Under the pieces are notes generated by a model that saw only the letters and a program-made list of their open reading frames with translations, had not been told where the DNA came from and did no database searches. From NCBI GenBank assembly GCA_027924585.1, contig BSBM01000826.1, positions 17,128,001 to 17,192,000 on the forward strand: a DNA stretch of 64,000 bases, in the 5' to 3' direction. Positions 21,866 to 34,100 of the stretch are shown piece by piece. This stretch comes from Larix kaempferi (taxonomy: Eukaryota; Streptophyta; Pinopsida; Pinales; Pinaceae). The stretch's first letter is position 1. Each line of letters begins with the position of its first letter. Position numbers and translations under genes: made by a program.

Positions 21866-23638
21866 ATGGCTGCTTCTGAGCGACCTAGAACTTTCAGTCG
21901 TTTAAAAGTTTTGGACTTTTCAAAAATTGTTGGGAATCCTCATTATATTCCTCATCAAGCATGTGCAAGGTTGCCTATTTTCGATGGAAGTTATGAAATC
22001 TTTGCTAAAAGACACCTTGAACTTTTTAGGGAAATTATTAAAGAGTTATCCATAACCCATGAGGATGTGTGTATGAGACTATTGGCTTCATCTTTCAAAG
22101 AAAGAGATGGACTCTGGATTTCGAATTTGAAACCCAATAGCATTTATGGTTATGACATGTTTGAAAATACATTCCTAGAAGAATGGGGAAGTGAATTCGA
22201 TGATATGTATCTTTTGAATCAAATCCAAGATCAAAACCTTCCCCTTTCCGATCTTGTTGTGGAATCATTTAACAATCAAATATCAAGTGATTTGTCAACA
22301 TCCGGAGATGACCTTTCCTGCCCAATTTCTTCTGATGATAAGTCTTCTACTTTTGAGTCAATTGAAAGTCAAATCTTTAATCTTTGTACAAACCATAAAT
22401 TTTCAAATTTCTTTTTAGGTAGCCCTAGTCCTAATCCAGAGGAAATTTCTGAGGATGAGTCTATTGAAGTTTCTCCTTCGGAAGAACTCATCAATCATCC
22501 TAGTTTTATTGATCATTCAATTCCTTATCAGCATATTGAAGAAGAAGAAAATAGGGACATAGATCAAGATCCTTTAGTGGTGATTTCAGGTGATCATTGT
22601 GCAAATAATCAGGATATTTTAAATGAAATTATTAATTTCACCCCTGATCAATTAAATGAAAATGATCACTTATCCTCTTATAATTTTAATGATGAATCAA
22701 TAGAAGTTCACTCTCAGGATGAAGATGAAATAGTGAACCACACTAGATGCTCTAATCTTTGTTCCACCTCTTACGATGAATCTTTAAATTTTCCTTTTTT
22801 CGTCTTTAATCAAGATAACTTAGAGTTAGATAGTTATGGTCAATCTTGTCTTCAGGTTGTAAATATTAAATTTGATCAAAAGTTTGAAATTATTCCTAGA
22901 ATAAAGAATATTTTTCAAAATACAAGGTCAAACTTGTCTATCCATTTGGGAGAAATTTCATATTTACAATCCACCCTCCTTTCCCAATTCTTTCAATCGT
23001 CTTTGGGTTGGTGCTCTAGTCAATCTTTTGCCTTGGAAATTTTTAATAGGAAGTATAAGCATGATTACATGTTTGGAGAAAAAGCACTTCATGTCCCTTT
23101 TCAGTCACTTTGGAACCATAATGTATGTTGTCAAGTTATCAATCATTCTTGGTGGCTAGAAAAGGTGTTTAAAGATCAATTCCATATTTTCTCCATTTTT
23201 GAGCATCAAGTGGGTCTGACTTTGATTTTCCGTCTTTTAAGCTTTAATTTATCCCCACGTGAATTTTTGATCATCAGTCCCAAGGAGAATCAAATTGAGT
23301 ATGTGAGCGAAGTAAATGAAAAAGTTAATTTGTGTGAAAATGAATCGAATCACATGTCTTGTGTCCTTCCTCTATCCATCTCTGAGTTTAACTTGCATAA
23401 ATTTTATGATCCTATCAGTTCTTTGATGGAGGATGTTTGCATCAGTCAGTCTTCTCCTTGGCATAATTTCATATTGCATCATTCAAACCATTCTTCAATT
23501 TATGAACAAATCAAGAAGACTGTGCCCTTAAATTTGTTGATCTTTAGCCCAATCTTTACTTGTTATATTATCAAAAATCAAATAAGAATCATTGACCTAT
23601 TTGATGAATGGTTGCACTGGATTTATGATTTCACCTAA
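21866..23638 (+). CDS. Gag-like protein, unit 1 of element D (590 aa, intact)
   Basis: An intact 590-codon ORF that starts at ATG in good context (TCCATGG). Residues about 35-125 carry a gag-like core (FDGSYEIFAKRHLELFREI, HEDVCMRLLASSF, W, NSIYGYDMFENTFLEEW) with the same spacing pattern as the gag of element C (KDVWMRM, W, NSI, F, W). Residues about 130-320 are acidic and rich in S, N and D. Residues 330-590 are richer in aromatics and end DLFDEWLHWIYDFT; I recognise no family there. No zinc knuckle, protease or RT is present. The likely role is particle assembly or RNA packaging while enzymes come from a helper element. Unit 1 differs from units 2 and 3 at a few residues (D82 against A82, L117 against S117, R against L before EFL). 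Confidence 0.8.
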   Translation: MAASERPRTFSRLKVLDFSKIVGNPHYIPHQACARLPIFDGSYEIFAKRHLELFREIIKELSITHEDVCMRLLASSFKERDGLWISNLKPNSIYGYDMFENTFLEEWGSEFDDMYLLNQIQDQNLPLSDLVVESFNNQISSDLSTSGDDLSCPISSDDKSSTFESIESQIFNLCTNHKFSNFFLGSPSPNPEEISEDESIEVSPSEELINHPSFIDHSIPYQHIEEEENRDIDQDPLVVISGDHCANNQDILNEIINFTPDQLNENDHLSSYNFNDESIEVHSQDEDEIVNHTRCSNLCSTSYDESLNFPFFVFNQDNLELDSYGQSCLQVVNIKFDQKFEIIPRIKNIFQNTRSNLSIHLGEISYLQSTLLSQFFQSSLGWCSSQSFALEIFNRKYKHDYMFGEKALHVPFQSLWNHNVCCQVINHSWWLEKVFKDQFHIFSIFEHQVGLTLIFRLLSFNLSPREFLIISPKENQIEYVSEVNEKVNLCENESNHMSCVLPLSISEFNLHKFYDPISSLMEDVCISQSSPWHNFILHHSNHSSIYEQIKKTVPLNLLIFSPIFTCYIIKNQIRIIDLFDEWLHWIYDFT

Positions 23639-24103
23639 CATTTGTGATGACTGGTTAGATTAGAGTAGGTAGGAACTGAATAAGCCTACTTAGGCAATAG
23701 TTAGTATTTTTAGCCATTGAGTCTGGCACCTTGTTTATCTCTAAGCTCCTTTGTAAGCTCCTAGTTTAATTGAGTACCTGTCACTTTTCTTTTTCCTGCA
23801 CAATAAATTTCAAATTTGCAAATTATGTTAGTAGTTTAATTTACTTTCTACATTTATATTTCATGCATTTATATTTCTGACATAGAATAGATTTTATTTC
23901 AGTTGGTTTTATATTTCTCCCACACATGCAGCATGAGGTATTTTGATGTTTGTGAATGCAGAAAATAGGTTGCGAAAATAAAAGCTGGAAGCAATATGTT
24001 AGAGTGCTGGATCGTGGATTCGAGTAGCAGAGTTCGAGGACCAAAGATTCTGAGGTTCTCAAGTGCTCACTTCAACAGAGCACTTGTCCCAGCCGGAGCC
24101 AGA
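23639..24103 (+). other. Unit 1 3' untranslated region
   Basis: 465 bases between the gag stop and LTR2. No convincing ORF. The region just before the LTR (CCAGCCGGAGCCAGA) is not a clear polypurine tract. A short inverted pair GTGCTC...GAGCAC lies at about 24063-24082. Confidence 0.6.
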
Positions 24104-27100
24104 TGTTATCACATATATAGTAGCCGGGCTACCATACATTATTTTTCTCATTCCAGTACACTATTCAGCGAGTTCCCTTACATTTGAGATGCTGAGATGA
24201 GCATCTATATTGGATCACTATCATATTGTGGACAACAGTTGTATTGCCCATGCCATGAACGAGTCTCAGGACACTCAGAGAGATGACCGATATAGCCATT
24301 ATACCATTGGTACAGAGCAGTCAGTAGTGCCCAGAGTTACAGCAGCAGTTTCAGATGACAGAGGATGGTACAGGTTGATGAGCATTCAGGTATATGACTC
24401 AGCAGGTATATCTTGGTGTTATGGTTAGATTGCTTTTATACTTATTCTTATAGCATGTCTTAGCACTTAGTGTCATGATCTGCCGATCATATAGATATTT
24501 GGACCTGGTTGATCTATTAAATATATTATATTGTCCCTACTCAGACTTAGAAGTTCACTATTCATACTCATTGGTATGTACCCTCCTTAGGGAGAATAGA
24601 GGTGATCATTCCACCACACCTTGGCTTGCTAGTGTTGGCTCCATTATTCATTGTCTTCATCCATCCATGGCCTACCTTTTAGTTTATCACCCGACTTACT
24701 ACTTGACTAGTGACATGGAGGATCTTTCCCCACTGTAGCCTCTGTATTGGATGAGCTTCCCTGTTTATTGTGTCTCGGCTCTGAGTTGGTGAAAAAAATT
24801 ACCTATGGTGAGTTGGAGTTCCTTGTGAATTCCCCCTAGTCACTAAAGTTGTGTTGTCTAAACCTAAAACTTTTGGTGCTGCCATGAATACAAAATCTGG
24901 AAAAATGAAATGCTATATTTTGTATGAAAAGCCCATTCATGCAATGTGTTTCTAAACACACATGAATGAAAGGCATGCCAAATGAAAATGGCTATGAAAA
25001 TAAAATGTTATATCTTTTGGAAAAATAAATACCTAGGTAAGCAAGCTGTCCATGACACACCTAGAAGTGCTCAGGTAAACAAGTGCCTTAAAAACACACC
25101 TGCAGCAGGAAGCCTAAAATAAATGTAAATCTATGCAATGTGTTTATAAACACACATAGATCAAGGCTATGGAAACTTCAGGCCCAAAAAGCAATGGAAC
25201 TTAAATGCTATATCTAAACAATTGCTGGCCTTATTTGTATTATGGATTGTGCGCATCCGTGAAGGTGAATAAACCCTCTTTGAACAACTCATCCATTTGT
25301 GAGACACCGCCATTCCCTGTGTTGTTGCTCATTCAGTATATACTATGGTGCGTATTCCCTTTCCCTTGCCAAAGTGTCACAAAGTTAAGTCAGTCAAGTC
25401 ATCCCTTAGCCTAGCCAATTATTTCAGCCTTCACCCTTCACTAGCAAATTGATCACAGCTATGAAGTGAGTATGATCCTGAAAGTCTAGTCTGAGCAATA
25501 ATAATAATTAACGACACTATATATTTGGATTTAGATCGTCAGTTATGATTACTCTGTGTTATAATTGTTATTTGAATAAGTTGTAGAGGATGTATTAACC
25601 TTGACACTTTGCAGCAGCTTTGGATGATGGTCTGAGTTATATTTGGTCTTGGTTAGACCCAGTTTGACCATGGAGGACCATGGGACATGAGATGTTAGAC
25701 CTTATGATGATATGGATAGATGATATATGGTCTATGTATACATTCTATGCAGCAACTACAGGGTTAGGATGATGATTCTTGGGTTACAGCAGTGTTTGGT
25801 CATTTACAGATCATTATTATTGGCCTTGTTCCGGTATATTGGATATTTATTTTGATCATGCAGAGACTCATATGGTGTATGAGTACACATCTTCGATGGA
25901 TTTGGACCTTCTGAGTCCAATGGGATAGTTTGTTTTCAGTTCCGGGCACTCACAGTGATGATTGAGCCTCATTAGGCTGTCCCAGTGCAGTTTTGGTCTG
26001 TCGGGGGCCTTGTCAGAGCAGATGTGATTTTTATCCGGTTGACCTAGCGCGCTGATGACGGAGGGGGTGGTCCAGCCACTTGTTTTTACCATATTACCAC
26101 CCTCCCGGACACACTGGTGCCCTCACCTTGACAGCACAGGCACTCCAGGAGGCTGTTTTGGGCAGTTTCACGCTTCCCGAGGCATTTCAGGATTGGTAGA
26201 AATGGCTATTTAGGAAATCGATTTGGGCTACTGAGGCAAAGTTATGGCATGGGATGATTAGTGATGATAGATCGGGGTCTTCCACATCTTCTCCAGGAGT
26301 TTCAGCTTCATCGGGGCCCACATCCATCACTTATGGCACTTTCTGTGGATTTCTGAGGACTTTTTGAGGCCTACGATTTGACTATGGTGGAACGATTTGG
26401 TACATTCATGATTATTTTATGGTTATTGTGCTATGGGGATTGACCAATGAGGGATAAAATTACCCCTTGGACCCACCATAAGCCTCTTATGATATTTTGT
26501 CATCATGATTTGGTGGGATTCCCCTCTTCTAGGGCGATTTTGTCCACTTACATAATATTTTTTTAGTGATCCATGTATTTTATTGTTGAGCTCATCTCAA
26601 CCATTGATTAGAAATTTGTACCTTTTAATCTTAGCCACTCATTCAAAAAGTGGTTAGGATTTTGATGCCTCTCCTTCCTATTTAAAGGAGAGAGCTCCTC
26701 ATTGTAAAGGGACTTTTGGCTCTGGATTATTGGAATAGAAAATTATTATTGCATCTATCTCCAGTGTTGTGGTGAATGTTTTTGGTGTTCGTTCATTGGT
26801 TCTTCCTTTGCACTGAGTTATTGGAGATCTTGTTTGCCATATATTTTGTACCACGATTTTTGCATCTACAGGTGGAGGCCGATTTGCTTTGAGGAGGAAG
26901 TATTGGTAGGGGAAGACTCCCCCTACTTCTTCTTTGGATCTTTTGTTTGGTAACAGGGAGTATTACTGTCTCAGGACCTTCTATTTCATGTTACTATTGC
27001 ATTTCTCTTGTATTTCCTCCATGCTTGATCTTACTGATTGAATCGCTATTCCTTGGTTTGACAGGTAGAGGAGGTCGCACTTGTGGGCTAGGGCATCAGA

Positions 27101-28625
27101 TTGGCAAGCAAATAAACAATCTCTAATTTGATCTCTGCGGGAATCTTCCTCAACATCAAGGCATCTCATTCACATCACTCAGGTATGATCTCAAGGTAAG
27201 TTCTATCTCCATGATCTATCCAATTGTCTAAAATATTTAAAAACCCTAAATATTTCAAAACCCCATTTTACATCTTCTCAGATCTACTTAGATCTAGTGG
27301 GTTGTTGGGCATAATATTGAAAACCCACCTCTATAGCATCCACGGCATCCCGGATCTATAGTTTGGTGAGGATTGGCTTCCATTTGACCCCCCTCCCGAG
27401 CCAACTTAGCTTCTCCCAAGCAAGGCGCACTTCCTAGTTTGAGCAAGTTGACCTAGATCTAGTACATGGGTGGTTGAGATTCCACTTGATTCGTAATCTA
27501 CACATCAAATAACATACACCCAGATTGTTACTTTTCTGAAATTCACCTTGTGGGCCCTATTCCACATTTTAAGGGATTTAATCCCCATTTTGGACCACTT
27601 GGAACACTTAAACTCATATCTACTAAGATCTAGCTGTTGGATTGCCACGAAATTATAGATCCACTCTCCTACCTGACCAACCTACCCGGATCTAAAGTTT
27701 GGATGCCATCGGACTTGTCTTGACCCACCTAACCCACCTTTTAGGTTTCCTTGGGTAAAGTCGCACCACCTTGGAGGAGTGAGTTAACTCACTTCTAGGA
27801 CGTGGGTACTTGCGATTCTTGCGGATTTAGAACGGGAATAATTCAAAACCTAGGTCTAGAGTGTCACTTTGTCAAATCTTGCCTTGGGGATAGCATTCCT
27901 TGTTTTAAGGGATTGTGGTCCACTTGGGTCAAACCTAGATCTAGACATATTCATCCATCAAGACCTCTATTGCCTACTTGTCCCATGTACTAGGAGTCCT
28001 AAACCACAAGTCAACCCTACTTTGACTCCACTTCCCAATTCCCAAGGCACTGGTTTCTCTCCAAGTTAATTCGACTTTCCTAGATTGTTGGATTGACTTG
28101 TGGATTGACCTATGCATGGTGAACTAAACCCTTGAAGCCATCATGTACCATGGTAAAGCTTGTCATATGTACTAGTTAGCCCCAATTCAACCCTTAAACC
28201 ACCTTGCATTGGACACGGGTCCCAAGGCAGTGTATTTTCCAACATTGAACTAGTACTCTAACCCTAGATCTCACTTCAAACATCTTAAGTCACTTTCACA
28301 TCAATCATGAACCAAAGATATACTCATTGAACCCCTCTCTTGGCTTGTGACTTCATCCTAAGGTCTAGGATAAACCATACACCTTACTTCATTTAGAAAC
28401 AACTTGATTTGGTGTCTTGGTTTTGATCTCTCCTGTCGGGAGTAGATCGGGTCTCCCCCTTTGTTGTCTGGGCTAGATAACATAAAGTGAAGGTGGCCTC
28501 GACTGGCGTGACAACCATATATTGGAGGTCGAGGTGATTGTGGTTGCACCTTTTGAGTTTCCCTTCCCTATTGCCATCCATGACTGGATACATCCATAGG
28601 GGTAACTACAGTTTAGGTGATAACA
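24104..28625 (+). repeat. Element D LTR2 (4522 bp)
   Basis: The same ends and length as LTR1. It sits between two internal regions and therefore serves as 3' LTR of unit 1 and 5' LTR of unit 2. It differs from LTR1 at roughly 25-30 positions by eye. At about a dozen sites in its first 2.65 kb it agrees with LTR3 and LTR4 against LTR1. Confidence 0.92.
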
Positions 28626-28628
28626 TTT

Positions 28629-28646
28629 TGGCGCCGTTGTCGGGGA
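28629..28646 (+). other. Primer-binding site, unit 2 (one mismatch)
   Basis: As unit 1 but with GTTGTCGG in place of GTTGCCGG, a C to T change. Confidence 0.9.
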
Positions 28647-28916
28647 CGCAATAGGTTTACCTTGGAAAAGCTAGTAGTCCTTCCTGCATATACAACGACA
28701 CATATCTTGGTAGAAGAGTTTAAGTCTACCTGGCGACTCCCAATCGTGACTCCGCTGAGGAGCGAACTCATTTACATCCCTATAACATTAGAATTTAGAC
28801 AGATCTTATCATTATCTAGAACCCATGGGGTGCATAATTTTGTTTTTAGGTTCTTGAATTTAAAAATAAATATAAAAATATAAAAAATAAAAAATAAAAA
28901 ATAAAAAATATTATCC

Positions 28917-30689
28917 ATGGCTGCTTCTGAGCGACCTAGAACTTTCAGTCGTTTAAAAGTTTTGTACTTTTCAAAAATTGTTGGGAATCCTCATTATATT
29001 CCTCATCAAGCATGTGCAAGGTTGCCTATTTTCGATGGAAGTTATGAAATCTTTGCTAAAAGACACCTTGAACTTTTTAGGGAAATTATTAAAGAGTTAT
29101 CCATAACCCATGAGGATGTGTGTATGAGACTATTGGCTTCATCTTTCAAAGAAAGAGCTGGACTCTGGATTTCGAATTTGAAACCCAATAGCATTTATGG
29201 TTATGACATGTTTGAAAATACATTCCTAGAAGAATGGGGAAGTGAATTCGATGATATGTATCTTTCGAATCAAATCCAAGATCAAAACCTTCCCCTTTCC
29301 GATCTTGTTGTGGAATCATTTAACAATCAAATATCAAGTGATTTGTCAACATCCGGAGATGACCTTTCCTGCCCAATTTCTTCTGATGATAAGTCTTCTA
29401 CTTTTGAGTCAATTGAAAGTCAAATCTTTAATCTTTGTAGAAACCATAAATTTTCAAATTTCTTTTTAGGTAGCCCTAGTCCTAATCCAGAGGAAATTTC
29501 TGAGGATGAGTCTATTGAAGTTTCTCCTTCGGAAGAACTCATCAATCATCCTAGTTTTATTGATCATTCAATTCCTTATCAGCATATTGAAGAAGAAGAA
29601 AATAGGGACATAGATCAAGATCCTTTAGTGGCGATTTCAGGTGATCATTGTGCAAATAATCAGGATATTTTAAATGAAATTATTAATTTCACCCCTGATC
29701 AATTAAATGAAAATGATCACTTATCCTCTTATAATTTTAATGATGAATCAATAGAAGTTCACTCTCAGGATGAAGATGAAATAGTGAACCACACTAGATG
29801 CTCTAATCTTTGTTCCACCTCTTACGATGAATCTTTAAATTTTCCTTTTTTCGTCTTTAATCAAGATAACTTAGAGTTAGATAGTTATGGTCAATCTTGT
29901 CTTCAGGTTGTAAATATTAAATTTGATCAAAAGTTTGAAATTATTCCTAGAATAAAGAATATTTTTCAAAATACAAGGTCAAACTTGTCTATCCATTTGG
30001 GAGAAATTTCATATTTACAATCCACCCTCCTTTCCCAATTCTTTCAATCGTCTTTGGGTTGGTGCTCTAGTCAATCTTTTGCCTTGGAAATTTTTAATAG
30101 GAAGTATAAGCATGATTACATGTTTGGAGAAAAAGCACTTCATGTCCCTTTTCAGTCACTTTGGAACCATAATGTATGTTGTCAAGTTATCAATCATTCT
30201 TGGTGGCTAGAAAAGGTGTTTAAAGATCAATTCCATATTTTCTCCATTTTTGAGCATCAAGTGGGTCTGACTTTGATTTTCCGTCTTTTAAGCTTTAATT
30301 TATCCCCACTTGAATTTTTGATCATCAGTCCCAAGGAGAATCAAATTGAGTATGTGAGCGAAGTAAATGAAAAAGTTAATTTGTGTGAAAATGAATCGAA
30401 TCACATGTCTTGTGTCCTTCCTCTATCCATCTCTGAGTTTAACTTGCATAAATTTTATGATCCTATCAGTTCTTTGATGGAGGATGTTTGCATCAGTCAG
30501 TCTTCTCCTTGGCATAATTTCATATTGCATCATTCAAACCATTCTTCAATTTATGAACAAATCAAGAAGACTGTGCCCTTAAATTTGTTGATCTTTAGCC
30601 CAATCTTTACTTGTTATATTATCAAAAATCAAATAAGAATCATTGACCTATTTGATGAATGGTTGCACTGGATTTATGATTTCACCTAA
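28917..30689 (+). CDS. Gag-like protein, unit 2 of element D (590 aa, intact)
   Basis: Second intact copy, exactly 7051 bases after unit 1 and the same length. Substitutions seen against unit 1 include D to Y at residue 17, D to A at 82, L to S at 117, T to R at about 174, V to A in LVAISG, and R to L before EFLIIS. No stop or frameshift. Domain layout is as in unit 1: gag-like core, acidic middle, unrecognised C-terminal region. Two intact copies side by side suggest that the array is young or that the copies have been homogenised by recombination. Confidence 0.8.
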   Translation: MAASERPRTFSRLKVLYFSKIVGNPHYIPHQACARLPIFDGSYEIFAKRHLELFREIIKELSITHEDVCMRLLASSFKERAGLWISNLKPNSIYGYDMFENTFLEEWGSEFDDMYLSNQIQDQNLPLSDLVVESFNNQISSDLSTSGDDLSCPISSDDKSSTFESIESQIFNLCRNHKFSNFFLGSPSPNPEEISEDESIEVSPSEELINHPSFIDHSIPYQHIEEEENRDIDQDPLVAISGDHCANNQDILNEIINFTPDQLNENDHLSSYNFNDESIEVHSQDEDEIVNHTRCSNLCSTSYDESLNFPFFVFNQDNLELDSYGQSCLQVVNIKFDQKFEIIPRIKNIFQNTRSNLSIHLGEISYLQSTLLSQFFQSSLGWCSSQSFALEIFNRKYKHDYMFGEKALHVPFQSLWNHNVCCQVINHSWWLEKVFKDQFHIFSIFEHQVGLTLIFRLLSFNLSPLEFLIISPKENQIEYVSEVNEKVNLCENESNHMSCVLPLSISEFNLHKFYDPISSLMEDVCISQSSPWHNFILHHSNHSSIYEQIKKTVPLNLLIFSPIFTCYIIKNQIRIIDLFDEWLHWIYDFT

Positions 30690-31154
30690 CATTTGTGATG
30701 ACTGGTTAGATTAGAGTAGGTAGGAACTGAATAAGCCTACTTAGGCAGTAGTTAGTATTTTTAGCCATTGAGTCTGGCACCTTGTTTATCTCTAAGCTCC
30801 TTTGTAAGCTCCTAGTTTAATTGAGTACCTGTCACTTTTCTTTTTCCTGCACAATAAATTTCAAATTTGCAAATTATGTTAGTAGTTTAATTTACTTTCT
30901 ACATTTATATTTCATGCATTTATATTTCTGACATAGAATAGATTTTATTTCAGTTGGTTTTATATTTCTCCCACACATGCAGCATGAGGTATTTTGATGT
31001 TTGTGAATGCAGAAAATAGGTTGCGAAAATAAAAGCTGGAAGCAAAATGGTAGAGTGCTGGATCGTGGATTCGAGTAGCAGAGTTCGAGGACCAAAGATT
31101 CTGAGGTTCTCAAGCGCTCACTTCAACAGAGCACTTGTCCCAGCCGGAGCCAGA
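30690..31154 (+). other. Unit 2 3' untranslated region
   Basis: Counterpart of 23639-24103 with a handful of substitutions; no gene seen. Confidence 0.6.
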
Positions 31155-34100
31155 TGTTATCACATATATAGTATCCGGGCTACCATACATTATTTTTCTC
31201 ATTCCAGTACACTATTCAGCCAGTTCCCTTACATTTGAGATGCTGAGATGAGCATCTATATTGGATCACTATCAGATTGTGGACAACAGTTGTATTCCCC
31301 ATGCCATGACCGAGTCTCAGGACACTCAGAGAGATGACCGATATAGCCATTATACCATTGGTACAGAGCAGTCAGTAGTGCCCAGAGTTACAGCAGCAGT
31401 TTCAGATGATAGAGGATGGTACAGGTTGATGAGCATTCAGGTATATGACTCAGCAGGTATATCATGGTGTTATGGTTAGATTGAGTTTATACTTATTCTT
31501 ATAGCATGTCTTAGCACTTAGTGTCATGATCTGGCGATCATATAGATATTTGGACCTGGTTGATCTATTAAATATATTATATTATCCCTACTCAGACTTA
31601 GAAGTTCACTATTCATACTCATTGGTATGTACCCTCCTTAGGGAGAATAGAGGTGATCATTCCACCACACCTTGTCTTGCTAGTGTTGGCTCCATTATTC
31701 ATTGTCTTCATCCATCCATGGCCTACCTTTTAGTTTATCACTCGACTTACTACTTGACTAGTGACATGGAGGATCTTTCCCCACTGTAGCCTCTGTATTG
31801 GATGAGCTTCCCTGTTTATTGTGTCTCGGCTCTGAGTTGGTGAAAAAACTTACCTATGGTGAGTTGGAGTTCCTTGTGAATTCCCCCTAGTCACTAAAGT
31901 TGTGTTGGCTAAACCTAAAACTTTTGGTGCTGCCATGAATACAAAATCTGGAAAAATGAAATGCTATATTTTGTATGAAAAGCCCATTCATGCAATGTGT
32001 TTCTAAACACACATGAATGAAAGGCATGCCAAATGAAAATGGCTATGAAAATAAAATGTTATATCTTTTGGAAAAATAAATACCTAGGTAAACAAGCTGT
32101 CCATGACACACCTAGAAGTGCTCAGGTAAACAAGTGCCTTAAAAACACACCTGCAGCAGGAAGCCTAAAATAAATGTAAATCTATGCAATGTGTTTATAA
32201 ACACACATAGATCAAGGCTATGGAAACTTCAGGCCCAAAAAGCAATGGAACTTAAATGCTATATCTAAACAATTGCTGGCCTTATTTGTATTATGGATTG
32301 TGCGCATCCGTGAAGGTGAATAAACCCTCTTTGAACAACTCATCCATTTGTGAGACACCGCCATTCCCTGTGTTGTTGCTCATTCAGTATATACTATGGT
32401 GTGTATTCCCTTTCCCTTGCCAAAGTGTCACAAAGTTAAGTCAGTCAAGTCATCCCTTAGCCTAGCCAATTATTTCAGCCTTCACCCTTCACTAGCAAAT
32501 TGATCACAGCTATGAAGTGAGTATGATCCTGAAAGTCTAGTCTGAGCAATAATAATAATTAACGACACTATATATTTGGATTTAGATCGTCAGTTATGAT
32601 TACTCTGTGTTATAATTGTTATTTGAATAAGTTGTAGAGCATGTATTAACCTTGACACTTTGCAGCAGCTTTGGATGATGGTCTGAGTTATATTTGGTCT
32701 TGGTTAGACCCAGTTTGACCATGGAGGACCATGGGACATGAGATGTTAGACCCTATGATGATATGGATAGATGATATATGGTCTATGTATACATTCTATG
32801 CAGCAACTACAGGGTTAGGATGATGATTCTTGGGTTACAGCAGTGTTTGGTCATTTACAGATCATTATTATTGGCCTTGTTCCGATATATTGGATATTTA
32901 TTTTGATCATGCAGAGACTCATATGGTGTATGAGTACACATCTTCGATGGATTTGGACCTTCTGAGTCCAATGGGATATTTTGTTTTCAGTTCCGGGCAC
33001 TCACAGTGATGATTGAGCCTCAGTAGGCTATCCCAGTGCAGTTTTGGTCTGTCGGGGGCCTTGTCAGAGCAAATGCGATTTTTATCCGGTTGACCTAGGG
33101 CGCTGATGATGGAGGGGGTGGTCCAGCCACTTGTTTTTACCATATTACCACCCTCCCGAACACACTGGTGCCCTCATCTTGACAGCGCAGGCACTCCAGG
33201 AGGCTGTTTTGGGCAGTTTCACGCTTCCCGAGGCATTTCAGGATTGGTAGAAATGGCTATTTAGGAAATCGATTTGGGCTACTGAGGCAAATTTATGGCA
33301 TGGGATGATTAGTGATGATATATCGGGGTCTTCCACATCTTCTCCAGCAGTTTCAGCTTCATCGGGGCCCACATCCATCACTTATGGCACTTTCTGTGGA
33401 TTTCTGAGGACTTTTTGATGCCTACGATTTGACTATGGTGGAACGATTTGGTACATTCATGATTATTTTATGGTTATTGTGCTATGGGGATTGACCAATG
33501 AGGGATAAAATTACCCCTTGGACCCACCATAAGCCTCTTATGATATTTTGTCATCATGATTTGGTGGGATTCCCCTCTTCTAGGGCGATTTTGTCCACTT
33601 ACATAATATTTTTTTAGTGATCCATGTATTTTATTGTTGAGCTCATCTCAACCATTGATTAGAAATTTGTACCTTTTAATCTTAGCCACTCATTCAAAAA
33701 GTGGTTAGGATTTTGATGCCTCTCCTTCCTATTTAAAGGAGAGAGCTCCTCATTGTAAAGGGACTTTTGGCTCTGGATTATTGGAATAGAAAATTATTAT
33801 TGCATCTATCTCCAGTGTTGTGGTGAATGTTTTTGGTGTTCGTTCATTGGTTCTTCCTTTGCACTGAGTTATTGGAGATCTTGTTTGCCATATATTTTGT
33901 ACCACGATTTTTGCATCTACAGGTGGAGGCCGATTTGCTTTGAGGAGGAAGTATTGGTAGGGGAAGACTCCCCCTACTTCTTCTTTGGATCTTTTGTTTG
34001 GTAACAGGGAGTATTACTGTCTCAGGACCTTCTATTTCATGTTACTATTGCATTTCTCTTGTATTTCCTCCATGCTTGATCTTACTGATTGAATCGCTAT

